Below are positions 32,742-43,500 of a stretch of 64,000 nucleotides of DNA, piece after piece. The DNA is from Anthostomella pinea (Eukaryota > Ascomycota > Sordariomycetes > Xylariales > Xylariaceae). The notes under the pieces are model-generated. The model saw nothing but the letters and a program-made list of their open reading frames with translations. It had not been told where the DNA came from and did not search any database. The position numbers and the translations under genes were made by a program. Position 1 is the first letter of the stretch, and each line of letters opens with the position of its first letter. The stretch covers positions 3,410,001 to 3,474,000 of the forward strand of contig CAUWAG010000007.1 in NCBI GenBank assembly GCA_963556695.1. Reading direction: 5' to 3'.

Positions 32742-33357
32742 ATGGTTGCTACGCATCACGTCGCTGCTCTCGTCAGCTTCCTGGTCTTCTTCGGCCAAAC
32801 ATGTGCATCACCAGTGTTGGACGACCGTTCATTTCCGGTGCAGAAACGTACTCTGGAGCCCTGTATCTCCAACACAAAGGGGAAGTGTCCGGCTAGCACG
32901 AACTGCTCAGGTTTGTGTACAATCCTCCAGAGGTAGTTCAACCCAAACTTACATCAGTCAGCTACGAAAGTGTCCAAAGCCATCCAAGCCGCAGAGTGCT
33001 CGCACAACACGCGCACATCCACGACTCAAACCTTCGCAGGTGAGTGATACCTCGCGCCAGAAAGCTCGAACCAGGGCTTAGCTAACTCGCAATCCCTAAC
33101 CAGTCTTCACCACGGACCACCAATACGACAGCTCTCACGGCGCGCCCTACGGCACATGTGAAGCATACACTTGCACTGCTCCTACTAGCAGTGAAATGAC
33201 AGATATTGATGAAGACTGCTGGACTTTCTTCTGGGGCAGCAGCACGGGAGAAGACACCGGAGTTGGTACTGGATGCATTCGAAGTCCTGTTGATGGTGCT
33301 TGTGGCTGTGAGAACTCCGATGGGACTTTTGTTCCTGGCAGTAGCAGTTGCACTTGA
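32742..33357 (+). CDS. Small secreted Cys-rich protein
   Basis: Three exons (32742-32910, 32962-33039, 33104-33357) give 166 aa; both introns have branch-point and acceptor signals and the joined frame stays open. A signal peptide covers about residues 1-22 (ending CASP), followed by VQKR at about 33-36, a Kex2-like propeptide site. The mature part has at least ten Cys, with two near the N-terminus (C-x7-C-x5-C), one in the middle exon and a C-terminal cluster ending GACGCENSDGTF. A central DEDCWTFFWG motif is Trp/Phe-rich. No named family is recognised; size, Cys content and secretion fit an extracellular effector-like or wall-associated protein. Confidence 0.75.
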
Positions 33358-33799
33358 GAAGGAAGACTTGTTCTAGGGATACGGAGATGGTACACCCAGC
33401 CCTCATAAGTCTCCATACGCACCATGTTGGGAGGATTCCAGATCACACATCAAATGGGAATTTGGGAATACAGTAATAAGCAGACAGGAATAAGCAGCTT
33501 TAGTTTGATACGCCACTTCCAATGCTTATTGCATGGTGCTTATTCCGAATCGATAAATGCACCGTTCAACGTTTACTAAACGGCTGGTGTACGGAGACTT
33601 ATGAGGGCTTAGTGTACTGCCACTCTTTGTGAAAAGTCCAGCCCCTATTCGGCTCGAACCTGAGCGTGCTGCGTACGGGGATCTCATTGAGGCGGCAGAA
33701 GACATGGTCGTGTAGGTATATATATAGTTTAGTCTTATGAGGCTACCGAGTGCCGTGACAGCCGCGGACGCCGACATCTACCTAGCATGGTAGTGCGCG
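33358..33799. other. Intergenic, no gene seen
   Basis: No supported coding sequence. It contains the short repeated word gaataagcag near 33469-33500. Confidence 0.4.
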
Positions 33800-34150
33800 A
33801 TGTGCGGTGGCATGCCGCAGGACGAAGTTGAGAACATGACAGACAATAGTGAATACTTGAGGGGCCATTTCCGCGGAGCCGATCGGATGCTAAGGGCCGG
33901 ATCTCGGTCGACTACGGGCTGCGTGTCCGCATCCACCAGACGGCGTTCCTGAACCGCGACTGCAAGATTCCTGACACGCCACACGCCCGTGGCCAACACC
34001 ACGGTGGACGCCAACTGTCGAGATCGTGCCGAAGTTCTTCCTCTGCAGCATCAGCCACCCGCCAAACCCCAAAAACGTCGCGAGCGCGACCTATGGATTA
34101 GTGCGGGTGCCTTTCTCAGGCCCGGTGTCACTGTTGGACCCGCACACGCT
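33800..34150 (+). pseudogene. Relic of a maltose/galactoside O-acetyltransferase-like gene (hexapeptide repeat)
   Basis: At about 33898-33970 one frame encodes ISVDYGLRVRIHQTAFLNRD followed by CKI and DTP, which matches the start of the left-handed beta-helix in maltose O-acetyltransferase-type enzymes (DYGxNIxIH-x-x-x-FxNxxCxIxDxx). Farther on, in other frames, ANTTVDANCR and then ISHPPNPKN appear, corresponding to the next helix turns and the SHPxxPxxR motif. At least two frame changes are needed and the C-terminal acetyl-CoA-binding half is absent, so this is a decayed copy. Confidence 0.6.
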
Positions 34151-34172
34151 CCCCCTTTTGTATGTTGGTCGG

Positions 34173-34199
34173 GAGAGCCAAGAGAGCCAAGAGAGCCAA
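34173..34199 (+). repeat. 9-bp tandem repeat (gagagccaa) x3
   Basis: Three exact copies. Confidence 0.85.
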
Positions 34200-35019
34200 G
34201 AGATCGTCCGTTGAATGAAAGTAGAGCGATTCCCGATCGGAAGATTTTCAGGCGCATGCTTATCCACACGCATTAGCGCTGATCATTCAGGGCCCAGTGT
34301 CGGTCCCTGGGGCCTGGGACCAAGGGGATGGGGCTTTTCCGTGCATAATAAATGGACAAAACCTGAGGGGATCCGGCTACATGCAACCTATCGATACCGG
34401 GCAGCTCCAGGGCTGGACCGCCAACTGGCCAGGAATGGCATCCGTCACCCTTTCCTCATCATCAGGCCATTCCCACATCCTGTATACCCTGCTGCATACA
34501 TAGCGTTGCCCTACCGGCACGACAGGTTTGAAGCAACATGAACTTCGAGTCTTTTACGGTTCGGTAGTACACGTGGAAGGCTGGAAGCGAGTGAGGCCGA
34601 TGCATGTCAGACTATCCCGGCCTACACACAGGAGGTCTAGATGAGCCCATGGATCGCAGATGCACCGACTACCTCCCTAGCATGCCTAGATCCAGGGTAG
34701 CAGGGGTAAGTCCAGGGTAGTTCCACTCCTTCTCGAGGATCCTTCAGGTAGTTCTGGCAGTCCATGGGAGGTAGTCCAAGGTAGTCCCTGCATCGCGCAT
34801 CCTGTGAACCCGGTCAGGGTCTCGACCGCAACACGCACCTGTCTGTCTACCTGTCCACTATCCATTATCCTAGCATTTCTCTGCTCTTCCTTCTGTGATC
34901 CCTCCCCAATAACGGCATCGACAACGTCAATGGCTGACCGGCTACCGCAACACCCAGCTTGACTGTCACCGGACAGCTGCTTATGAGAGCCAGGATTGGT
35001 GCTCTTGCCGGGCACAGTT
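34200..35019. other. Promoter region of the hybrid histidine kinase
   Basis: No supported gene. Several repeats of gtagttcc/gtagtcc-like words occur at 34690-34790. Confidence 0.4.
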
Positions 35020-38000
35020 ATGGCGAGCAGACCCGACGAGGCCACCCGCCAACGGGAGACGTTCAAGTATGCTCTCGGCCAGTCTTTGCTGTCGTTACTT
35101 CTGCTTCGCCCAAACTGACTTGGCACCACCCGTTCCAGATATGATGCTGCCGCGTTTGCCAACAATGCCTTCCACGACGCCACCCAGCCCATCTCCGAGG
35201 ACACACTCCGCGGCTCTGCCGATACCGCATTGACGGCTTTCGCCCAGCTCGCTACCTTCCGCCTTAATGCCGCGAGGGCCTTGATATCCGTCTTTGATGG
35301 CGAACGACAGTATGTCATTGCCGAGGCCACCCGCTCGCTGCCTCTGGACCCCTCGAGCCAACACCCTGGCCAGCTGTCACTTTGCGGCGCTGCTATACCG
35401 CGGTCCGCTGGAATATGCGAGCATATACTCAACATGGATGGGCCGCTTCATGCTTGTGACCCCTCGTCAACCACCGCTACTCCACTGCCTGTCTCAATCG
35501 TGCCTGATTTGAGCCAGGATAGCCGCTTCAAGTCACGGGCCTACTTGAGAGGCAGCCCGAACAGTCGCTTCTACGCCGGGGTGCCGCTACGCTCACCCCG
35601 AGGCATCGACATTGGAGCCCTGTGCGTTTTCGACGATCAGCCAAGGGATCGACTCGATGATATATCGACTCAGTTCATGCGCGACATGTCCAAGACCATC
35701 ATGCAACACATGGAGTCGAGGAGGTCTGGCGACGCTTCGCGGCGAAGCACGCGTATGGTGCGCGGACTAGGGAGCTTTGTTGAGGGTCATGGGTCATTAT
35801 CGGACTGGCGGGGCGGTCTCAATGATCACCACCACTTCCAGGATGGAGGCAACGAGGGCAATCTCCACACGCAACAACAATCCCAGCGCGACAGCGAGAA
35901 TAGCGAAGCCAATCGGCTTGTCCGACCCGAGCCGGTTCCAGTCCAGTCGGACTCTGGCCCGAATCAGGGGCCGGAGAAAACCCAGTCAAGCACATCGGTA
36001 GCGAGCACGGTGACCGCTGAGGTGGAATCAGGCGAGGACCAGTATCTCTCACAGGTCAAGCAGATCTTCTCGAGGGCTGCAAACATTGTTCGGGAGTCGA
36101 TCGAGGTTGAGGGAGTTCTCTTCCTCGATGCTAGCATTCGTTCCTTACCCGGTATCGGCCTCGAGGCTCGGAGAGGTCGCTCAACCTCGGATACCACAAC
36201 TGGAGGTGCTGAGTCATCGAGCAGTGATGATGATGACATCGCCGAACCAGCCGCGGACCCGGAAATGTGTGATGTTTTTGGCTTCTCAACCTCGGATTCG
36301 TCCAGTATTGACGATGCAAAGCCGAGCGCTTACCAAATCAACGTACCTGAAAGCCTGTTGCGCTCCCTACTTAAACGCTACTCAAAAGGCAAAGTATTCA
36401 ATTTTCTAGACGATGGGACACTTGACTCCGGCGATGAGTTCGAGGAAGAACCGGTGTCTAGGAAGGTCAGGAGAGAGTTGACCAAGGACCTCATTGCTGA
36501 GGATACGGACTCAAAGGAAGCGCGACCCACGACCCGGCAGTCTTCCCACAGTCGGTCGTTCACCAGTATCAGCGAAGGCAAATCCCTCATACAGATCATC
36601 CCAGGAGCTCGTAGCGTAGCTGTTGTGCCTTTGTGGGACGCCCAGAAGGAACGATGGTTTGCAACCGGCCTTATATGGACGAAAACGCCGGGTCGAGCTT
36701 TCACATTATCTGGTGAAATAAGCTATCTCCGGGCATTCGGCATGGCCGTCATGACTGAAATCTCTCGTGCCAACACGTTAATCTCGGACAAGTCCAAGAC
36801 AGACGTCTTATCCTCACTAAGCCATGAGTTGAGGACCCCCTTACATGGCATCGCGGCCGCCGTCGAGATGTTTCACGATACTCGCCTTGACGCCTTCCAG
36901 GGTCATTGTCTCCACACACTCGAGTCCTGTAGGTAACCGTCTTCCTTTTCAGCCTTGAACCTTGACTCTGCCCTGGCGACATGTGGAAATAACCCTCTAC
37001 AAATTGCGAGACCACTGAAGTGGACGCTAACAAGCTTTAGGTGGACGCACGTTGCTCGATGTCATTGACCACGTATGTGCCTCTTTCTGTTTGAAAGCTG
37101 GGTCCGAACTGACTGTTTATTCCACAGTTACTCGACTACACCAAGATCAACTGTTACCGCAATCTGACAAAGACACAGCGCCTAGAACAGAACCGTCCAC
37201 GATCTGTGACCGGTGCATTGATTCGGTTTTCCACTGTTGATCTTGCTGCCCTTGCCGAGGAAAGCGTCGAGAGTATGTACGCTGGCTTTCATTCTGACAT
37301 TCACGGCAGACGATACCAGAACTCGGCTGAGTCTATGGAGCCTTTTGGCCATGAAGGTGCTGCAGCCAGCAAAGTGTCGGTGTATTTGGACATCGAACCA
37401 AACGTAGACTGGCATTGTCGCACTCAGCCGGGGGCAATGCGGCGTATCATTAGTAAGTGGCCTCCATGTGATGTTCCCCTCCCTTAATACGTTTGTGGCC
37501 ACCCTCAAATTGTGCGTCCCCGAGGACTCTTGGGGCCCAATCTTGCTACACCTGGATCCATATGGCTCGGGCACTCCCCCTCACCCCCCAAGTACCCGTT
37601 GACAACAATATTCAATGCTGATCTTTCATATCTTGCTGCAGTGAACCTCTTTGGAAACTCACTGAAGTATACTCAAGAGGGTTTCATTTCCGTTACGCTC
37701 AAGCTGGAGCGTTCACCGTCCAAGTCTACGCCCCGTTCAAACTTTCTTCTTACTATCAACGATTCCGGATGTGGGATCGGAAGTGAGTTTTTGCGTACCA
37801 AAATCTTTACCCCCTTCTGCCAGGAAGATGGACTCACTCAAGGCACTGGTCTGGGACTGAGTGTAGTGTATGAGATCGTCCGCATGTTCCAAGGTACCAT
37901 CAAAGTTGAGAGTCAGCTGGGTATGGGCACCTGCGTGATGGTCAACATGCCTTTACGCCTCCAGAAGGAGAAGGAAAAATCGGATGTAGAATTCCAGAAA

Positions 38001-39254
38001 CACTTATCCGACTTGTCAGGACTTCGAGTGTGCCTCGTTGGCCTGCAGGGTAACACCCTCCCTACCAACGAATCCTCAGCAACACCAGGCTCCCCACCAA
38101 CGTACGAAAGGGGATTAACTGAAAAGATCTGTCGAGGGTGGCTGAACCTGCAGGTGGTCGATGCCAGCAATGAGGAGGTTCGACCAGACCTGATGATTTG
38201 CAGCGAAACGGCGCTCGGTCAAGCTGCTGCCAAGGCAGATGCTGAGAGTTTGCTTCTACCAGCCGTGGTCATCTGTCACAGTGCCGCCTCGGCGTATCGC
38301 TTTACGACCTTTTATCACGCAGCTGGTGGAAGCCGCGTAGCTGAATTCATATCACGACCGTAAGTCCTGCAGGCTTCGCCTCCGTAACGGCACGTCGCTA
38401 ACGAATATCATACAGGGTCGGTCCGAGGAAACTAGCCAAGGCGCTTATGGCTGCATTCGATCGATGGAAAGATAATGGCCAATCTTCCACGGCGTCTTCA
38501 GTCTCCGAGGAGTTTGCCACTCCTTCAGCTACGGCGTCCGCTGTTATAACTTCTTCCCCAGGGGGTGCAGCTGTCCGAGGAAGCGACTCATCGGCGCCAA
38601 CATCACCACGCCATGGTCAAATTGAAGGAACCTCTTCTGTTTCTGGTGACTCAGCCACTGGAAAACCACGTGGCGAAGTGTTTTCGCTTGCTGAAAATCC
38701 AGAGACCGCTCACATGGATGCAAAGTCCTCATTTGAGGTCCAACTTCGTCCATTGCATGCTGAAAAACATTTCCTTCTTGTCGACGACAACAAGGTCAAT
38801 CTCCAGGTAAAGTAGTTAGCCTATATACTCGGATGTGTCTTGGCTAATGGACGGCCAGATTTTGACTGCCTATATGAAAAAGTTGAAACATCCTTTCAAG
38901 ACCGCGATGAACGGTCTTGAGGCACTGGAAGTCTTTGAAGCGGAACCGCAGCTATTTTCCTGTATTCTGATGGGTACGCATTTCCCCCCCATGTGCAAAT
39001 TACTGAAGGAACTGCTAACATTTGCTGATATAGATATCTCTATGCCCATCATGGATGGTCTTGAATCTACCCGTCGCATTCGGGCTTTAGAGCGGAAGAA
39101 ATCATTCGAGCCTATTCCTATCTTTGCACTAACTGGGCTTGCGTCTGCCGATGTGCAGAAGGAGGCTTTCGCCAGCGGGATCGACGTGTTTCTGACGAAG
39201 CCGCTGACTTTCAAAAACCTAACTAATCACTTGGCTGAGAGGAGTTTGACGTGA
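35020..39254 (+). CDS. Hybrid histidine kinase (GAF - HisKA - HATPase - receiver)
   Basis: Eight exons (35020-35066, 35139-36928, 37041-37072, 37128-37452, 37642-38359, 38416-38806, 38859-38973, 39034-39254) give 1212 aa. An N-terminal GAF-like sensor region spans about residues 20-210, followed by low-complexity linkers. The HisKA box SHELRTPLHG has the phospho-accepting His at about 578. ATPase motifs are the N box MNLFGNSLKYT, DSGCGIG and GTGLGLS, and the receiver has the acceptor Asp at about 1140 in DISMPIMDG and a conserved Lys in FLTKP. Every splice restores a family motif. Such kinases relay phosphate through an HPt protein to Ssk1/Skn7-type regulators to control stress, development or virulence. 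The signal sensed here is unknown; the kinase is cytosolic, with no membrane segment. Confidence 0.93.
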
Positions 39255-40588
39255 AAGAGGCCGTCATGGGTGGCACAATCACTTTTATAACCTCAAGACA
39301 CCTCCATCGGCTACCCCAGGTCGAAAGAGCTCTTGATGCTGCAGACGCTCGAGGGTTGATTTCCTTCGCTGAAGCTGTTGACTCACCCAAGGGTGTCGCA
39401 GCTTGAAGGCGACACGCTACGCAGGCCATTTTATCACCTGTCCGTTATCGTCTAGGCGGCATGAGTTCTGCAAATAGACTCACTCGGCTTGTGATTCAAT
39501 TCACAATGCCGCGCAGGGAGGAGCCCATGTGGGCTTGCTATGCCTGTGATGAAATACCCAGGAGGTCATTATGGCGTACGGTAGCAGTGGAGCGTCATTT
39601 GACGGCAATCCGGTGGATTTTGGATGCTATGATATAAATGGGATAGCGTCAGAAGCTTGATCTGTTCCTGTGTAAAGCGGACCGGCATACCACAGTCCCA
39701 GGCATGCCGCGTTGGACAAGCTGTTTGGAACTCGATTGTCCGAGACGAGCAGCCAGTCAACCTAGGCATATCCTGCGACTGACAAAGCTGAAGGCTCGGA
39801 GAACCTAATAGCCACGAAATCAATATCAATAACCTCCCTAAATGACCCGAATGTGCAAGAGTGGCCGCAGATTGAGGGAAATTCGGCACCAAACTCTATG
39901 GGCACCAAACTCTATGGTCGCCAAAGACTATTGCTTGACGGGCATGAGTCACAAGGTCCATGTCCATGCCCTTGTTCATGTCCTCGTCCTCGCATTGCGC
40001 GCTCCGTACTGAAAGTATTGGATGGCACGCAAGCCACCGTGTGGCGCCAGGGAGGTGGCAGTGCACTGAGCAGGGGCCATTAGGGCATTTTGGGCACCAA
40101 GGCCACATCGCAGACCTTTAGAACAACACAATCAGCACAGAGCACACGAATAGCCATCACATAACCATCTACACTCTGTTTGATAGAAAGCGCTTACATC
40201 ACGCAACCAGGCTATTCGGCAGAATATGGAATCTATACCCGAATGCACGAGAGAGCAGGAATATGCATATCAGGTCCATGAAACTTGCGGAATGGGTATG
40301 GCGAGTTGCCCGCACCGCCCAAGTAGAGGACAAGTATGCACTATCTATTTCAAGTAAGAAATAACAAACTTTACGAGTAACACGTAGGGTTCCAAGTAAT
40401 GAAAGACAGCCGGTAAATATAACAAGAGATCTGTAATACACCCTTTCGCTCCATCCCATCCCCAGCGACCTTCAGAACCTCCCTTTCGCTCCATCCCATC
40501 CCCAGCGACCTTCAGAACCTCCCTTTCCTTTACCCAGATCCCATACAGCTAGCTACCTCTCTCTTTGCCCCCCAAAGCGTCCACTCTC
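39255..40588. other. Intergenic between the histidine kinase and the PKS
   Basis: No supported gene. Both neighbouring genes end here (convergent), so it also holds the two terminator regions. Confidence 0.5.
40441..40527 (+). repeat. Perfect 40-bp tandem duplication downstream of the PKS
   Basis: Bases 40441-40480 and 40481-40520 are identical, with seven bases of a third unit. It lies 60-150 bp beyond the PKS stop, in its 3' flank. Confidence 0.95.
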
Positions 40589-43500
40589 TCATGCCGCCGC
40601 AGCCCCCCCGAACTCCACGCCCTGCGTCGCGCACACCTGCGTCGCAAACTTGGTGATGCTCAGCGTAGGGCCCAGCAGCTGCTGGAAGGGCACGTCCATG
40701 CGGTACTCCTTGAAGATCCAGTTGCGCAGCTCGGCGCCGATCATGCTGTCTATGCCGTAGTCGGCGATGCTGCGCACGTCGAGCTCGTCGAACTGGTCTG
40801 GCCCCAAGAGCAGCATGCGCGCCAGCTTGTCGACGAAGTGCTCCGTCACGGCCTGCAGCGCCTCGGCTGGGGTAGGGGCCGCCTTGATGGTCGCCAGGAT
40901 GCTCTGCGCGCTGGAATTGGTCGTCGCGTCCGAGGCGGCGGAGGCCATGTCGTGGACTACGTGGGAGAAGCGCGCGTCTTCGAGCCAGAAGCAGTCGTCG
41001 GCTGCTTCGTCGTTGACGGCTTTTTGGAGCTTGGACGGGTCGAGGCCTACGACGACGTGGTCTGTTTTTGTGCCGCACACAATGGCTGCCTCGAAGCCCT
41101 CGAGCAGGTGCTCCGAATCGATACCATACATACCCTTACGCGTCAACGCATCCTCGAGGGACGCGTTCTCGGCGACGACGCCTACGCCCAGCACCATGGG
41201 CAGCACGAGTGAGGTGGCCACCACACCTTGCTTATTGCTGCCGCCGACGCGGTTACGGTGTCGCGCCAGGGAGTCCAGGAAGCTGTTGGCGGCCGCGTAG
41301 TTGCCCTGGCCCGGCGTGCCGAGGATGCCCGACACGGAGCTCGTGACGACGAAGAAGTCGAGCGGGGTGTTGGCGAGCACGGCGTGCAGGTTCGTGGCAC
41401 CTAGTATCTTGGGCTCGACGGAGGCTTTCCAGTTCGCGAAGGGCATCGAGTGGAAGAGTCCGTCCTGGTTGGGAAGTTAGCTCGCTTGTTCACCTGGGGT
41501 GGGGTTGAGGTTGGGGTTGGGGTGGTGGGGATTGCGACTACTTACTCTGAGGACCATGGCTGCATGGACAACACCCTTGATGGGGTTCTTCGTGGAGACG
41601 CCTTGCACAGCGCGGGTAACATCGTCGCGAGAGGTGGCATCACCCCTGACGACTTGGACAATGGCACCGGCGGCCTCGATATCTTGGACCAGCTTGGCGG
41701 CCGATTTGTTATCTGTCCCGGAGCGAGACAGGAAGGTGAATCTCCGGGCGCCAGACTCCATCATCCAAGATGTCAGACTGCGTCCGAGGCCACCCAGGCA
41801 GCCCACGAGGAGATATGTGGCGTCGGGGCTGAACCGCAGAGGCGCCCGAGCTGGCAGGACTTGGATAGGGGTCTCCGAGGGCTCGTACACAACGACGCTC
41901 TTGGCTGCGCCGAAGTTGTCGGAGAAGGTCGCCACGGCCTTGTCGAGGCTGGCCAAGTTCACCGATTGCGCCTGTCCAGGGGCAACAAGAGATCCTTCTT
42001 GGGCCATCTTGACGATGCCATCGAGCAGTCCGGAGAGGACTTGAGGTCGGGATTCATATAGCTCGAGTATGTCGAAGGACATGTAGCTGGCGCCGCGCGG
42101 CACGGGGACCGTGTCCAGGGCGTTGCGGCTCAACACGTCTTTCCGGCCACCGTCGACGAACCTACCGAAGCGGGCGATGTGCCGCCACGCCTCTCGGGCG
42201 TCGCCAGAGTCGACGCTTCCGGCGCTGACGACAATGTCGGCGCCGTTGCCGTTGGTCAGCGCGGCGAGGTGCTGGGCGACCGGACCATCAGTAGCTCGGA
42301 TGATGTTAGTGTCTGAGAGGTGGAGGTGCGACTTGAGGAAAGCGGCCTCCTCTTCCGACTTCACCACGACGTAGGGCGTGGCGTCGTTCAGCTGTGCGAC
42401 CCGGATGGCGGCGGTGCCGGCGCTGCCGGTGTTGTGCAGGATCAGAACATTATCTCCTTGCTTGACCATGGCAAGGGTCACGAGCCCGTGAAGGGCGGCA
42501 GCGTACGACATCAGCATGCCGACGGCGGATTTCATGTTATAATTTCGCTCGAGCTTGCGCAGCATGGTTGCGGGGACCTGCTGGAAGCTGGCGAACTTGT
42601 CGGCGTGGAAGCCCACGACGCGGTCGCCGGCGCTCAACGACTTCACCTCGGCGCCAACGCGCTTGACGGTACCGCCGATCTCGTGGCTGAAGGTCATGGG
42701 GTAGTCGGCGCCGGTGATGACGAGTACGCCCTCCTTGGTCAACCCGCTGCAGTGAACCTGCACCTCGACGTGGTCCGGCTTGAGCTGGTCGTCCTCGCTG
42801 GCTAGTTCCTCCTGGAACACGACCTTGCCTTTGAGGATCTTGCCCGAGATGCGGTCTTCGGGAGCGAAGCTCTTCTCCTCGGTGCTCTGCGATGCGGTGA
42901 AGGTGCTGTTGAGGCCGGGCATGCGGACCAGGCGGCTGATGTACGTCTTGCCGCCGGAGACGCAGAACTCGCGCTCCGGCATGTCGCTCTTGACGAGTTG
43001 CAGCTGGGCCGTCTTCGCGATCGCCTTTGATACCCTTTCTGGCTCCGTGGCCTCGATGTCGATGTCCAACGTCCGGAAGTCCAGCGACGCCTGCTCTGAG
43101 CGGACGGAGCGTGCGAGACCCGATGTCAGTGCGTGTTCGGGTTTCTTGCCCTCCAGTAGGCCGCCGGCGGTGACCCACAGGAGCGAGGTTGCTGAGTTGG
43201 TGATGTTCTGGATAGCCAGCAGTTCCTTCTCCTTCAGTGTCAGCAGAAGGGGCCCTTCGAAGTCTGTAAGCATGATCACGTGGTCCTGGACCGAGGAGTC
43301 TAGACAGTCGGCCAGGCTGGAAATGGCGACACTCCATCCCAGAGCTTCGAAAGCTGAGGTGACTTGCTGAACCACGGGACTTGGACTGTTGCGGTAGACT
43401 AGCTGGACGGTGTGATCAGCCGATGCAGATTGTTGTGCTTCTAATCCGCCGGCGGTGGATACGGCAAGAGTGCTGCCAGTCTTGCTCCCCATGGCAAAGT

